Of a stretch of DNA of 64,000 nucleotides, positions 25,746 to 34,449 are shown one piece after another. Location: the NCBI RefSeq assembly GCF_025143825.1, contig NZ_CP083560.1, positions 3,100,001-3,164,000 on the forward strand, given 5' to 3'. The first letter of the stretch is position 1. The number at the start of each line of letters is the position of its first letter. The notes beneath the pieces are model-generated. The model did no database searches and was not told the origin of the DNA. It worked only from the letters and a program-made list of their open reading frames with translations. The DNA comes from Sulfitobacter sp. S223. GTDB lineage: Bacteria; Pseudomonadota; Alphaproteobacteria; Rhodobacterales; Rhodobacteraceae. The position numbers were made by a program, and so were the translations under genes.

Positions 25746-26366
25746 ATGACGAAAATCCTATATATAGCGGCTTCACCCCGTGGCGATGAATCTCAATCCT
25801 CAAAATTGGCAAATGCGTATTTGGCTGAACGCAAAGCCCGTCAACCAAATGTGGAAATTGATGTGCTTGATTTATGGCAAGCGGATCTGCCTGAATTCGA
25901 TGGCGACAAAGCCGCAGCCAAGATGACATTCTTTGGCGTCGGTGAAATGAACAACGAAGCCCAATCGGCCTGGGACCAGATTGTCGCGATCACACAACGG
26001 TTTACCGATGCGGATGAATATGTGTTCTCGGTTCCGATGTGGAACTGCGGTGTTCCCTACAAGTTGAAGCAATACATCGATATCATCACGCAACCTGGAT
26101 TGCTGTTCGGGTTTGACCCTGAGGCCGGATATAGTGGGTTGCTGGAAAACAAAGTGGCGCGCGTTTTCTACACTGCGGGTGTTTATGCGCCCGGTGCACC
26201 GGCGAAATACGGGGCTGATTTTCATTCAACCTATCTGTCTTGGTGGCTCGAATTTATCGGTGTTTCCGAAACCACAGATGTCCGTTTTCAGCCATCTCTG
26301 CTGACAGGTGACCCGCTTGGGGACCAAAAGGCCGCGATTGATCGTTCTGTTGAGTTGGTATCGTAA
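25746..26366 (+). CDS. azoR: FMN-dependent NADH-azoreductase / quinone reductase
   Basis: A 206-residue flavodoxin-fold protein. FMN-phosphate-binding region SPRGDESQSSKLA near 9-21, the conserved VFSVPMWNCGVPYKLKQYID and the FYTAGVYAPG motif identify the AzoR family, which reduces quinones (and azo dyes) by two electrons and protects against electrophiles. The ATG at 25746 begins the flavodoxin strand; a longer frame from 25641 overlaps the hydrolase gene and was rejected. Divergent control by the CGNR protein is likely. A terminator follows at 26377. Confidence 0.92.
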   Translation: MTKILYIAASPRGDESQSSKLANAYLAERKARQPNVEIDVLDLWQADLPEFDGDKAAAKMTFFGVGEMNNEAQSAWDQIVAITQRFTDADEYVFSVPMWNCGVPYKLKQYIDIITQPGLLFGFDPEAGYSGLLENKVARVFYTAGVYAPGAPAKYGADFHSTYLSWWLEFIGVSETTDVRFQPSLLTGDPLGDQKAAIDRSVELVS

Positions 26367-26376
26367 TATAGTCAGG

Positions 26377-26412
26377 TCCCCCGAACGACACTTAGTCTTC
26401 GGGGGATCTTTA
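26377..26412. terminator. Bidirectional terminator between azoR and sigma factor
   Basis: Stem TCCCCCGAA / TTCGGGGGA (9 bp) with a 12-base loop, followed by TCTTT on the plus strand. It lies between convergent genes. Confidence 0.75.
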
Positions 26413-27234
26413 CGAAATCTGGTCCAGAAGTTGCTCGACCAATGACGGAACCGAGGTCGCGAACTGCGGGTTTGATCGCATAATCGCGACTGTGCGTTGT
26501 ACTTCTTCTAGTGCTCCTACATCTTGCTTGATGACATCCGGAGCCCGATGCCCAACCTGATCGCCGTCAAGATGTGCGATGCCTTTCGCGATGCGTCCCT
26601 TCTTCAAGGCGGGTGCGATACGGTTGTCACAACGACACTGCGCCTGTTCAGATTGGATGCCGCAATTCTTTTGCATGAACCCACTGACTGTAGATCGCGC
26701 ACGGCTCAGCCTTTGGCGATATGTGCCGGATGGAATTTCTAGAACATTACTGGCTTCTGTATCTGTCATCTCGAAGATATCACCCAGAATATAGGCCATG
26801 CGCAGTGGTCGTGACAGGCACACCAACATTGCCAACGTACAACCGACCTTCACTTCCTTTAACGCAAGCTGGTGCTCAATTTCGGTCAAACCAATATGTG
26901 CGGCGTCACCTTGGTCGTGATGCAGATCTTCAGCGAAGTCATCAAAAGTCATCCGCATCTTTTCGACCCGACCCAGCCGCGCGGTTTCGCTCAGATGACG
27001 GGTCGCGACACGAAAGGCCCACGCGCCAGTCAAATTGACGTCACGCACATCACCAAGATGGGTGATGATCTTGATCAGAATTTCCTGCGTCGCGTCCTCG
27101 GCGTCTTCGCGATGGGCAAGCATCCGCATCGCGACGTTGAATACCGGACCTTTTGCGGCATGGATAAGCGCGTCTAAGGCCGCGCGACTTCCCTGTCGCG
27201 CGGCCTCCACTTGTGAAGGATCAAAGATGATCAT
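26410..27234 (-). CDS. ECF sigma factor with Cys-containing C-terminal extension
   Basis: A 274-residue sigma-70 family protein. Region 2 is AARQGSRAALDALIHAAKGP to the conserved HREDAEDATQEILIKIITHL; region 4 is LRMAYILGDIFEMTDTEASNVLEIPSGTYRQRLSRAR. It is about 90 residues longer than a minimal ECF factor; after region 4 comes CGIQSEQAQCRC, then a helical segment. No anti-sigma gene was found next to it. Its start overlaps the stop of the SRPBCC gene (ATGA at 27231-27234), so the two are coupled. The Cys cluster might sense redox or metal; that is inference. Confidence 0.88.
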   Translation of the reverse strand: MIIFDPSQVEAARQGSRAALDALIHAAKGPVFNVAMRMLAHREDAEDATQEILIKIITHLGDVRDVNLTGAWAFRVATRHLSETARLGRVEKMRMTFDDFAEDLHHDQGDAAHIGLTEIEHQLALKEVKVGCTLAMLVCLSRPLRMAYILGDIFEMTDTEASNVLEIPSGTYRQRLSRARSTVSGFMQKNCGIQSEQAQCRCDNRIAPALKKGRIAKGIAHLDGDQVGHRAPDVIKQDVGALEEVQRTVAIMRSNPQFATSVPSLVEQLLDQIS

Positions 27235-27632
27235 GCGGCAAGGATTCCTTTCAGTTCCTCCAGTTCGCCCGAGAGAATGCCTTTTTGAGCTTCAAGCGCA
27301 CCTTCCAATGCTTCGAGCGGAACAGGCGGAGCCATCAGCACGAAGGAATAGATAGCTTCATTGTCACCGTTTGGCGTGATCCGCGAATACGCTGCACCCG
27401 TTGAGCCATCGGGAAAAGTCATCAACCAATCGACACTACCCGCGTCCCGTGACACCACAGTTTGTAACTTGATTGGAACCTCACCATTTGGCGTAACAAG
27501 GTCAGCCGTTGTGGCATCTGCGCGTGAGAACGCATTGGTCCATTTCGGCAAGTTGGACGGCTGCGAAATATAGTCGAATGCCACGTTTGCGGGAACAGTT
27601 AGGCCGATAGATTGTACGTCGAAATTTTTCAT
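27231..27632 (-). CDS. SRPBCC-family small protein
   Basis: A 133-residue START/polyketide-cyclase-like (SRPBCC) fold: begins MKNFDVQSIGLTVPANVAFD, then YISQPSNLPKWTNAFS, and finishes with a long C-terminal helix. Such proteins bind hydrophobic ligands. Start at 27632 follows TTGGAGATC. It is the first gene of a two-gene operon with the ECF sigma factor, which is an uncommon pairing. Function unknown. Confidence 0.82.
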   Translation of the reverse strand: MKNFDVQSIGLTVPANVAFDYISQPSNLPKWTNAFSRADATTADLVTPNGEVPIKLQTVVSRDAGSVDWLMTFPDGSTGAAYSRITPNGDNEAIYSFVLMAPPVPLEALEGALEAQKGILSGELEELKGILAA

Positions 27633-27989
27633 TTTGATCTCCAAGTTTCCCGTCGCGAAACTGCGGCGGATACATATGAAGAGAGGGTGAAACAGCAAAG
27701 TGTTACATGGTGATTCAAAGTTTTTTGGTTTGGCGAGTAATTGTCAAAAGACATTCACCGAGAGCGACGCACGTCGAACATCTGTTCTCTAAGGTATTTC
27801 TGGGTAAGACGGTAATCCGAGCAATTAGTCCAACCAATCAATATCATGAGGCCGTCGATCACTGTTTGGGAGATGTTATCCAGATCCGGCCAATGTTGCG
27901 CCGCAAATGGCCAATGATGGTTTTGGCCTGAAAAAACGCAAAATAACCTGATAAATAAGCGAGACCCCTTCAGATCAGGAGAACGTCCA
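27633..27989. other. 357-bp divergent promoter region
   Basis: Separates the SRPBCC-sigma operon (minus) from the AraC regulator (plus) and must hold both promoters. No strong palindrome, riboswitch or small gene was recognised. Confidence 0.5.
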
Positions 27990-28892
27990 ATGATCGAACA
28001 GAAAATCATATCTCGGCTTGAGATGTCTATGAATGAAGCCTTCATTACTGGACAAACGACACGAAATTTTTGGATCAATGGATGCCAACAGCTGCAACGG
28101 CTGACCAAGATGGATATGTCCGCACCTGTCCTGATGTTTCCGATTGTCGGGCACAAAAGGGTTGTAGCAGAACATCAAGTCTATGACGCGCGACCCGGCG
28201 AAATCCTCATGCTGCCTAAAGGCATCCGCTGTGACGTCGAAAACATTCCTGAACTGGGCCATAACCGGTTTTTGGGCGCGTCTTTGGTGTTCGATCAATC
28301 GACAATAGACTTGTTCGGCAAAGCCTATTCAGATGGCCTAAAGGATTGGGAATTAACACCAAAGTGGAAAGCACCCGGTTCAAACGAAGCCTATTCCCTA
28401 ATTGCTGACTGGCTTGCCCATGATCAAAAATATTCCACTGACATTACACAAACCCGCCACCGGTTGGTCGAACTCTTATTGGTCTTGGCGAGACAGGGAC
28501 TGGCAGGAAACCTTCTGCTGTCGCGTGGTGACACCCTATCCGAACGGGTCACCCAACATTTCATGACCGACCTTTCGCACGATTGGTCCGTGCAGGATCT
28601 CTCCAATACCCTCGCGATGAGCGAACGAACCTTGCGCCGCCGCCTTCAGGCGGAAAAGACAGGTTTTCGGGATCTGCTCGAAGACGCGCGTCTCAATCAG
28701 GGTGTCGAACGGGTCATATCGTCTGACATGCCAATCGGCCAAATCGCCTTTGAATGCGGATATCAATCGCAATCGCGGTTTGCGGAACGGTTTCGCCTGC
28801 GGTTTTCAATGAGCCCAACCGAGCTGCGCGCGACCCAAAAACGGCCCGCCGGTGACGTTGTCATGCTCGATCAACAGCGCGCCGGAAATTGA
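27990..28892 (+). CDS. AraC-family transcriptional regulator
   Basis: A 300-residue regulator with an N-terminal ligand-binding cupin-like domain (AraC_N type, containing DARPGEILMLPKGIRCDVE) and two helix-turn-helix motifs at the C-terminus: WSVQDLSNTLAMSERTLRRR and MPIGQIAFECGYQSQSRFAE followed by RFSMSPTELR. ATG at 27990 follows AGGAGAACGTCC. The SMP-30-like and DUF1330 genes follow in the same direction and are likely targets. Confidence 0.93.
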   Translation: MIEQKIISRLEMSMNEAFITGQTTRNFWINGCQQLQRLTKMDMSAPVLMFPIVGHKRVVAEHQVYDARPGEILMLPKGIRCDVENIPELGHNRFLGASLVFDQSTIDLFGKAYSDGLKDWELTPKWKAPGSNEAYSLIADWLAHDQKYSTDITQTRHRLVELLLVLARQGLAGNLLLSRGDTLSERVTQHFMTDLSHDWSVQDLSNTLAMSERTLRRRLQAEKTGFRDLLEDARLNQGVERVISSDMPIGQIAFECGYQSQSRFAERFRLRFSMSPTELRATQKRPAGDVVMLDQQRAGN

Positions 28893-28981
28893 CCGTTTGA
28901 AGCGCATCCTTGACCTGCCGCAGCGCGAAAGCAGGACGGACATAGCCCATCTCTTTCTAAGTAACATTGGAAAGGAACACT

Positions 28982-29962
28982 ATGACACTCTCATTCACAA
29001 ACCTGCTGTTAGCCGGCTCATTCGCAGTCACGACGCCTGCCATGGCGATTGCCGACGCAAATATCGTTTTTCCGGATTTGGCATTCGCACCTGAAGGCAT
29101 TTCAAATGATGCCGCGGGCAATCTTTACGTCGGCAGTTTGACACAAGGGCGGATCGTGAAGATCACCCTTCAGTCCGCGGAAGTCTCTGATTTTGTCGCC
29201 GCTGGTTCAAATGGTTTGGTGACCGTTGTTGGCCTTCACGTTGCAGGCGAGCAAACGTTTGTCTGTTCGTCAGATCCCGGAATCGGCGCCTTGACCGGAA
29301 CAGCGGCGCCGGCTCTGGTTGCGTTTGACACAAAAACCGGTGAACCCTCAGGCCGTTACCCGCTCCCAGAAGGCGGTATATTCTGCAACGATATCGTTGA
29401 ACTTCCAGACGGCACGATTCTGGCGACGGACAGCTTTGTACCGCGCATTTATTCTTTAACGCCAGGCGCAGATCAGCTGGAAATTTGGCTCGACGATAGC
29501 CGCTTTTCTGGCGAAGGCTTTAATCTCAATGGGATCGCCTATGGTGATGGCTCGGTGTTTGTTGCTCGCTACAACACCGGCACGTTGCATCAGATTGAAC
29601 TAAACGCTGATGGGCATGCTGGCATCATCACTGACCTTGAGATGTCAGAAGAAATTCAGGGTGCCGATGGTTTGACAGCTTTGGGAGATGGTCGGTTTCT
29701 GATCGTAGAGGGCGGTGGCCTCTCTGCCGGTGCGCGCGGCGCGCTTTGGGGGGCGACGTTGTCCGACGGCACTGTGACGCTCGAAGCGATTGCGCCAGAC
29801 TTGAATGTGCCCACAACCGCAACCGTTGTTGGCAGCACGGCCTATGTTGTCGAAGGTCAGCTTGACCATTTGTTCGACCCAGAAGCCGGCCCTGCTGACC
29901 CATACCGCATCCTTGCGGTCGAATTACCTGAAACATTCCAACCGTCATTGAAAGGAAACTAG
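28982..29962 (+). CDS. Exported SMP-30/gluconolactonase-like beta-propeller
   Basis: A 326-residue protein with a signal peptide (about 1-24, ending AMA) and a six-bladed propeller like SMP-30/strictosidine-synthase lactonases: FAPEGISNDAAGNLYVGSL near the start, NDIVELPDGTILATDS in the middle, LNGIAYGDGSVFVARY later. Acid and Asn residues in these blade motifs would coordinate a divalent metal. The ATG at 28982 follows AAAGGAACACT. It is 2 bp upstream of a DUF1330 gene. Lactone hydrolysis in the periplasm is plausible; the substrate is unknown. Confidence 0.85.
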   Translation: MTLSFTNLLLAGSFAVTTPAMAIADANIVFPDLAFAPEGISNDAAGNLYVGSLTQGRIVKITLQSAEVSDFVAAGSNGLVTVVGLHVAGEQTFVCSSDPGIGALTGTAAPALVAFDTKTGEPSGRYPLPEGGIFCNDIVELPDGTILATDSFVPRIYSLTPGADQLEIWLDDSRFSGEGFNLNGIAYGDGSVFVARYNTGTLHQIELNADGHAGIITDLEMSEEIQGADGLTALGDGRFLIVEGGGLSAGARGALWGATLSDGTVTLEAIAPDLNVPTTATVVGSTAYVVEGQLDHLFDPEAGPADPYRILAVELPETFQPSLKGN

Positions 29963-29964
29963 GG

Positions 29965-30258
29965 ATGAGCGCACATGTTGTTGTCATATCGACCCCAGAC
30001 CCGGTCAAATCCGAAGGGGTGAAGCATTACGCCGAAGCTGTTGGATCCTTGTTGAAGACCGCTGGCGTCGAGATAAAGCTGCGTGGTCCCGTTGTCGACA
30101 ACTTGGCAGGAGGGAAAACACCAGCAACGGTTTTGGCAATTGAATTTCCAGATCTAGACGCCGCAAAATCGTTTTTCGACCAACAGGCCTACCAAGACCT
30201 GATCCAATTGCGGGACAACAGTTACTTGCAAATGGAGATTTATGTTTTGAGCGCTTAG
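29965..30258 (+). CDS. DUF1330 dimeric ferredoxin-like protein
   Basis: A 97-residue DUF1330 protein, an alpha/beta-barrel-like (ABM superfamily) fold with the family-like ending ATVLAIEFPDLDAAKSFFDQ then YQDLIQLRDNS. It starts 2 bp after the SMP-30-like gene and is expected to be cotranscribed. No activity known for the family. A 12-bp hairpin follows 10 bp after the stop. Confidence 0.83.
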   Translation: MSAHVVVISTPDPVKSEGVKHYAEAVGSLLKTAGVEIKLRGPVVDNLAGGKTPATVLAIEFPDLDAAKSFFDQQAYQDLIQLRDNSYLQMEIYVLSA

Positions 30259-30268
30259 TGCGAGAGCA

Positions 30269-30302
30269 TGATGTTGCCGCTATGAGAATTGCGGCAACAT
30301 CA
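30269..30302. terminator. Stem-loop after DUF1330 gene
   Basis: Perfect 12-bp stem TGATGTTGCCGC / GCGGCAACATCA with a 10-base loop, 10 bp after the stop. There is no T run, so it may be a rho-independent-like processing hairpin or a weak terminator. Confidence 0.5.
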
Positions 30303-30666
30303 TCAAATGGGGCTCAGATTGTAGATCACACTTGGCGAGATGCGTAACATTGATATCTGAACGAGGGCGTGTCGCCCTCCACGAACACTTTTGGGAATTT
30401 CTTGTTTAGGCTAGCAGCTAACAGCTGCGTTCTTCCGGCGTTTTCTCGATACACATGAAGGCTGATGAAAGCGGCCATTCAATGGATACGCTCCAAAGTC
30501 GGGTTTGTCCCGCATAGCAGACCTTGACCCTGACCGTGCTAAAGGTCCGGTTTGGGTCAGTATTACGTGACGCCCCCTGATAGCATTCAGAGCCCCCCAG
30601 CCATCAAGTCAAAGATCCGCGACGTTCCACACCTCGTTGAAGAGGGAACATATCGACAAAAAGTTA

Positions 30667-30691
30667 AAGGCGGATCCTAAGGATCCGCCTT
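30667..30691. terminator. Intrinsic terminator downstream of nrdJ
   Basis: Perfect 11-bp stem AAGGCGGATCC / GGATCCGCCTT with a 3-base loop. On the minus strand, the direction of nrdJ, it is followed by TAACTTTTT; on the plus strand by CTTTGGTT. Probably terminates nrdJ about 180 bp after its stop. Confidence 0.75.
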
Positions 30692-30848
30692 CTTTGGTTC
30701 TATAGCTTTACAGACTGCAAAGTCCGATGTGACGCTATTTCGATCACTGGTGTTCAATCACCCGCAAAATTCGCCAGAAAACCCGTCTTTTGTCGTAAAG
30801 ACGGACTTTCGATGTCGAACATCAATAATCAGCTCTAACGCAAGATCA

Positions 30849-33137
30849 TCAGCCGCACTTGCTATGACCGCAGCTACCACAGGTCATGCACCCTTCGACC
30901 ATCCGCAGGTCATACTGCCCACAGCTTGAGCATGCCTTGCCACGAGGCTTTTCCAGACCGACAACGTTCGCTTGAGGATCTGTTTTAAGCCCCATGCCTT
31001 CGCCTTCGATGAAACCTGTCGCGATCAAGTGTTGTTCGATTACGCCGCCGATCGCCGCAAGAATTGACGGGATGTACTTGCCGCTCATCCAGGCACCACC
31101 GCGTGGATCGAATACCGCTTTCAGTTCTTCAACGACGAACGAAACGTCACCGCCGCGCCGGAACACTGCTGAGATCATGCGCGTCAACGCAACAGTCCAG
31201 GCGAAATGTTCCATATTCTTTGAGTTGATAAACACTTCGAAAGGACGGCGATGTCCGCCGACAACCAGATCGTTTATCGTGATATAAAGCGCATGCTCGC
31301 TGTCCGGCCATTTGATCTTATATGTAGATCCTTCAAGCTCTTCCGGCCGATCCAGCGGTTCGGACATGTAAATGACATCACCATGCGGTGCCATTGGCTC
31401 TTCGCCGTCATGGCTGACAACTTCGGGTGCTGCTTTCTTGTCTTCGGAAACCGACAGGACGGAGCCCGTCACATCATTCGGCCGGTAGGTGGTACAGCCT
31501 TTGCATCCAGTATCCCAAGCTTCCATATACACGTCTTTGAACGCATCAAAGGAGATGTCTTCGGGGCAGTTGATGGTCTTTGAAATGCTGGAATCGACCC
31601 ACTTTTGCGCAGCCGCCTGCATTTTGACGTGTTCCAGAGGCGCGAGTGTTTGCGCATTCACGAAGTAGTCGGGCAATTCACGGTCACCAAACTTGTCGCG
31701 CCACATCTGCACGGCGTAATCGACAACTTCCTCTTCGGTGCGGCTGCCATCTTTCTGCAGAACCTTGCGTGTGTAGGCATAAGCGAACACAGGCTCGATG
31801 CCTGAACTTACGTTGCCAGCATAGAGACTGATCGTGCCAGTGGGCGCGATGGAGGTAAGCAGCGCATTACGGATGCCGTAGGTACGGATGGCTTCGCGCA
31901 CATCTTCATCCATGGCCCGCATTGTTCCGGAAGCCAAATATTCTTCAGCATCGAACAGCGGGAATGCGCCTTTTTCTTTCGCCAGATCAACTGACGCCAG
32001 ATATGCAGCGCGGGCGATCGCGTGCAGCCATTCTTCGGTCTGCCGCGCGGCCCCATCCGAGCCATAGCGCAGGCCCAGCATCAGCAGAGCATCGGCAAGG
32101 CCGGTAACTCCAAGGCCGATACGGCGCTTGTTTTTGGCTTCAAGCTGCTGCGCTTCAAGCGGGAACTTCGACACGTCGACCACATTGTCCATCATCCGGA
32201 CGGATGTCGCGACCAGCTCGTTCAATGCTTCCAGATCAAGGGCTGCGTTGCCCTCAAAGGGATCAGACACCACACGCGCAAGGTTGATAGAGCCCAATAG
32301 GCAGGCGCCATAAGGCGGCAAAGGCTGTTCACCGCAGGGGTTGGTTGCCGCGATGGTTTCACAATAGCTGAGGTTGTTGGCCTCATTGATCCGATCAATA
32401 AAAATCACGCCTGGTTCGGCGAAATCATAGGTTGCCTTCATGATCGCATTCCACAGGTCCAGCGCCTGCACGGTCTTGTAGACCTTGCCGTCAAACTTCA
32501 GATCCCAGCTGGCATCTGCCTTGACCGCTTCCATAAACGGATCAGTGATCAGGACGGACATGTTGAACATACGCAGCCGTGCCGCGTCAGATTTGGCGGA
32601 AATGAACGCTTCGACGTCAGGGTGATCACACCGCATCGTCGCCATCATCGCCCCACGGCGCGATCCCGCAGACATGATCGTCCGGCACATTGCATCCCAG
32701 ACATCCATGAAGGACAGCGGACCCGATGCATCAGCAGAAACGCCCAGTACATCCGCACCCTTTGGACGGATGGTTGAGAAATCATACCCGATCCCACCGC
32801 CCTGCTGCATGGTCAACGCGGCTTCTTTCAGCATATCGAAGATGCCCGACATGCTGTCCGGCACTGTTCCCATTACAAAGCAGTTGAACAGCGTTACCCG
32901 CCGTGCGGTACCGGCACCAGCAGTGATGCGGCCTGCTGGCAGATATTTGAAATCTTCCAGCGCTTCGTAAAAGGTTTCTTCCCAGCTGTCTTTGTCGTCC
33001 TCGACCTGAGCCAGATCGCGCGCGATACGGCGCCATGTATCCTCAACGGTTACATCATGTGGCGTGCCGTCAGCGGCTTTGAAGCGGTACTTCATATCCC
33101 AGATCTGTTCGGCGATTGGGGCGGCAAAGCGGGTCAT
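30849..33137 (-). CDS. nrdJ: Adenosylcobalamin-dependent ribonucleotide reductase (class II)
   Basis: A 762-residue class II reductase that converts ribonucleotides to deoxyribonucleotides with coenzyme B12, working aerobically or not. Visible are the active-site half LFNCFV, the finger-loop motif NPCGEQPLPPYGACLLGSINL and the radical-site region SIAPTGTISLYAGNVSSGIEP. The C-terminus carries a zinc-ribbon-like cysteine cluster (CSSCGQYDL, CMTCGSCGHSKCG) that serves in re-reduction of the active site. A possible DnaA box lies upstream at 33293-33301. No class I nrdAB is seen in this window. No cobalamin riboswitch was recognised. Confidence 0.95.
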   Translation of the reverse strand: MTRFAAPIAEQIWDMKYRFKAADGTPHDVTVEDTWRRIARDLAQVEDDKDSWEETFYEALEDFKYLPAGRITAGAGTARRVTLFNCFVMGTVPDSMSGIFDMLKEAALTMQQGGGIGYDFSTIRPKGADVLGVSADASGPLSFMDVWDAMCRTIMSAGSRRGAMMATMRCDHPDVEAFISAKSDAARLRMFNMSVLITDPFMEAVKADASWDLKFDGKVYKTVQALDLWNAIMKATYDFAEPGVIFIDRINEANNLSYCETIAATNPCGEQPLPPYGACLLGSINLARVVSDPFEGNAALDLEALNELVATSVRMMDNVVDVSKFPLEAQQLEAKNKRRIGLGVTGLADALLMLGLRYGSDGAARQTEEWLHAIARAAYLASVDLAKEKGAFPLFDAEEYLASGTMRAMDEDVREAIRTYGIRNALLTSIAPTGTISLYAGNVSSGIEPVFAYAYTRKVLQKDGSRTEEEVVDYAVQMWRDKFGDRELPDYFVNAQTLAPLEHVKMQAAAQKWVDSSISKTINCPEDISFDAFKDVYMEAWDTGCKGCTTYRPNDVTGSVLSVSEDKKAAPEVVSHDGEEPMAPHGDVIYMSEPLDRPEELEGSTYKIKWPDSEHALYITINDLVVGGHRRPFEVFINSKNMEHFAWTVALTRMISAVFRRGGDVSFVVEELKAVFDPRGGAWMSGKYIPSILAAIGGVIEQHLIATGFIEGEGMGLKTDPQANVVGLEKPRGKACSSCGQYDLRMVEGCMTCGSCGHSKCG

Positions 33138-33292
33138 TAGCGATTCCTTGGTTCGTGTTGGGGCGGAGGCAGACCATAGCGTGCATTGTCAGAAACGCCA
33201 CCACTCTTTGATGCTTTTTCTGCTCACAAAAACACAACAGTTTGCTTCTGCGGCGCTTTACTCTACCTTATGATGTGGCTCAAGACTGAGTC

Positions 33293-33301
33293 TGTGGATA
33301 A
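33293..33301 (-). promoter_or_regulatory. Perfect DnaA-box consensus, TTATCCACA
   Basis: On the minus strand the nonamer TTATCCACA is exact, about 156 bp upstream of the nrdJ start and 17 bp before the DUF1489 start. DnaA is a known regulator of nrd genes in E. coli; here a single box is only suggestive. Confidence 0.4.
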
Positions 33302-33317
33302 AGTGGTGGGTAACCCT

Positions 33318-33752
33318 GTGAGCAACAAAACCGTGCATCTGATCAAGTTATCTGTCGGAACCGAAAGCATCGATCAACTGATCGCATGGCAAAAGCAGCG
33401 CGCGGCACAGTCCCCCGGCGGCCAGTACTATCACCAAACTCGTATGTGGCCCAAACGTGAGCCTGAGATTCTCAATGGCGGGTCGATCTATTGGGTCATC
33501 AAGGGAGAGATTTCAGCGCGCCAACGCATTCTTCGATTGGATGAAAAGATCGGATCAGACGGTATCCGACGCTGCGGCATTGTTCTTGATCCAGAGGTAG
33601 TGCCAACCGTTGCCGCTTTGCGGCGGCCTTTTCAGGGGTGGCGCTACCTCACGCCAGAGGACGCACCTGCTGATCTGGCCAAGGGCAGCAATCAGGAACA
33701 ATCGCTCCCGATCGAACTGAACCGTGCTCTGGCCGAGATCGGCGTCCTTTAA
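33318..33752 (+). CDS. DUF1489 family protein
   Basis: A 144-residue protein typical of alphaproteobacteria: it opens with TVHLIKLSVGTESIDQL, has TRMWPKREPEIL and GSIYWVIKGEI, and ends with a Pro-rich tail. The GTG at 33318 is preceded by GGTGGG and gives the family's normal N-terminus; the open frame extends further upstream but without support. Function unknown. It is divergent from nrdJ and convergent with hisG. Confidence 0.85.
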   Translation: MSNKTVHLIKLSVGTESIDQLIAWQKQRAAQSPGGQYYHQTRMWPKREPEILNGGSIYWVIKGEISARQRILRLDEKIGSDGIRRCGIVLDPEVVPTVAALRRPFQGWRYLTPEDAPADLAKGSNQEQSLPIELNRALAEIGVL

Positions 33753-33756
33753 CCGT

Positions 33757-34449
33757 TTACCCGTTCAGACGCGTCAGCAGCAAATCCAGCGTCGCACGTT
33801 CGGACGTGTCCATCGGCGCGCTGCGTGATTTCCACAGGGTCGCTTGGCTGCGCAGGATCATCCCGTCACCAAGGATTTTCAGATGGTTGGCACGCAGAGT
33901 CTCTCCGGTGGACGTAATATCAGCAATCGCTTCAGCAGTCTCATTTGCAACCGTACCTTCGGTCGCCCCCTGACTGTCCACAAGCGCATAGTCAGCCACG
34001 CCGGATTCACGCAGGAATTCCCGCACAAGACGGTGGTATTTTGTCGCGATGCGCAGGCGGTGGCCGTGGGTTGCGCGGAATGCTGATGCGGCAGCGTCCA
34101 GATCATGCAGCGTGTCCACATCTGTCCAGCCTTGAGGCACAGCAAGAATAAGGTCCGCATGGCCAAATCCAAGTTCGGCTATTGTCTCGACAGATTGATC
34201 CCAAAGCGCCAACTTTTCCTGAATCAGATCGGTGCCTGTCACACCTAGGTGAATGCGCCCAGCCGCGAGTTCGCGCGGGACTTCACCCGCCGACAAAAGC
34301 ACAAGCGACACACCTTCAATGCCCTCGACAACCCCTGCATATTCACGCTCTGAACCAGCGCGCGCCAATTGGATACCGCGCGCGCCGAACCATTCAAAGG
34401 TTTTCTCCATCAGCCGCCCCTTGGACGGCACGCCAAGCTTGATCGTCAT
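33757..34449 (-). CDS. hisG: ATP phosphoribosyltransferase, short form
   Basis: A 230-residue HisG catalysing the first step of histidine synthesis: ATP plus PRPP to phosphoribosyl-ATP. It is the short form, lacking the C-terminal allosteric domain, so it needs HisZ, encoded immediately upstream. It begins with LGVPSKGRLMEKTFEWF and has the PRPP-region GATEGTVANETAEAIADI. The start overlaps the hisZ stop as ATGA. Feedback inhibition by histidine would act through the HisZ complex. Confidence 0.95.
   Translation of the reverse strand: MTIKLGVPSKGRLMEKTFEWFGARGIQLARAGSEREYAGVVEGIEGVSLVLLSAGEVPRELAAGRIHLGVTGTDLIQEKLALWDQSVETIAELGFGHADLILAVPQGWTDVDTLHDLDAAASAFRATHGHRLRIATKYHRLVREFLRESGVADYALVDSQGATEGTVANETAEAIADITSTGETLRANHLKILGDGMILRSQATLWKSRSAPMDTSERATLDLLLTRLNG

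Larger units (their letters stand above)
30259..30848. other. 590-bp intergenic region with two hairpins
   Basis: Between the convergent DUF1330 and nrdJ genes. It contains hairpins at 30269-30302 and 30667-30691; the remaining sequence holds no supported gene, tRNA or repeat. Confidence 0.6.

Noticed and set aside
33138..33317. Cobalamin riboswitch or NrdR box upstream of nrdJ
   Set aside because: Searched by eye on the minus strand; no B12-box-like core and no clear NrdR palindrome.
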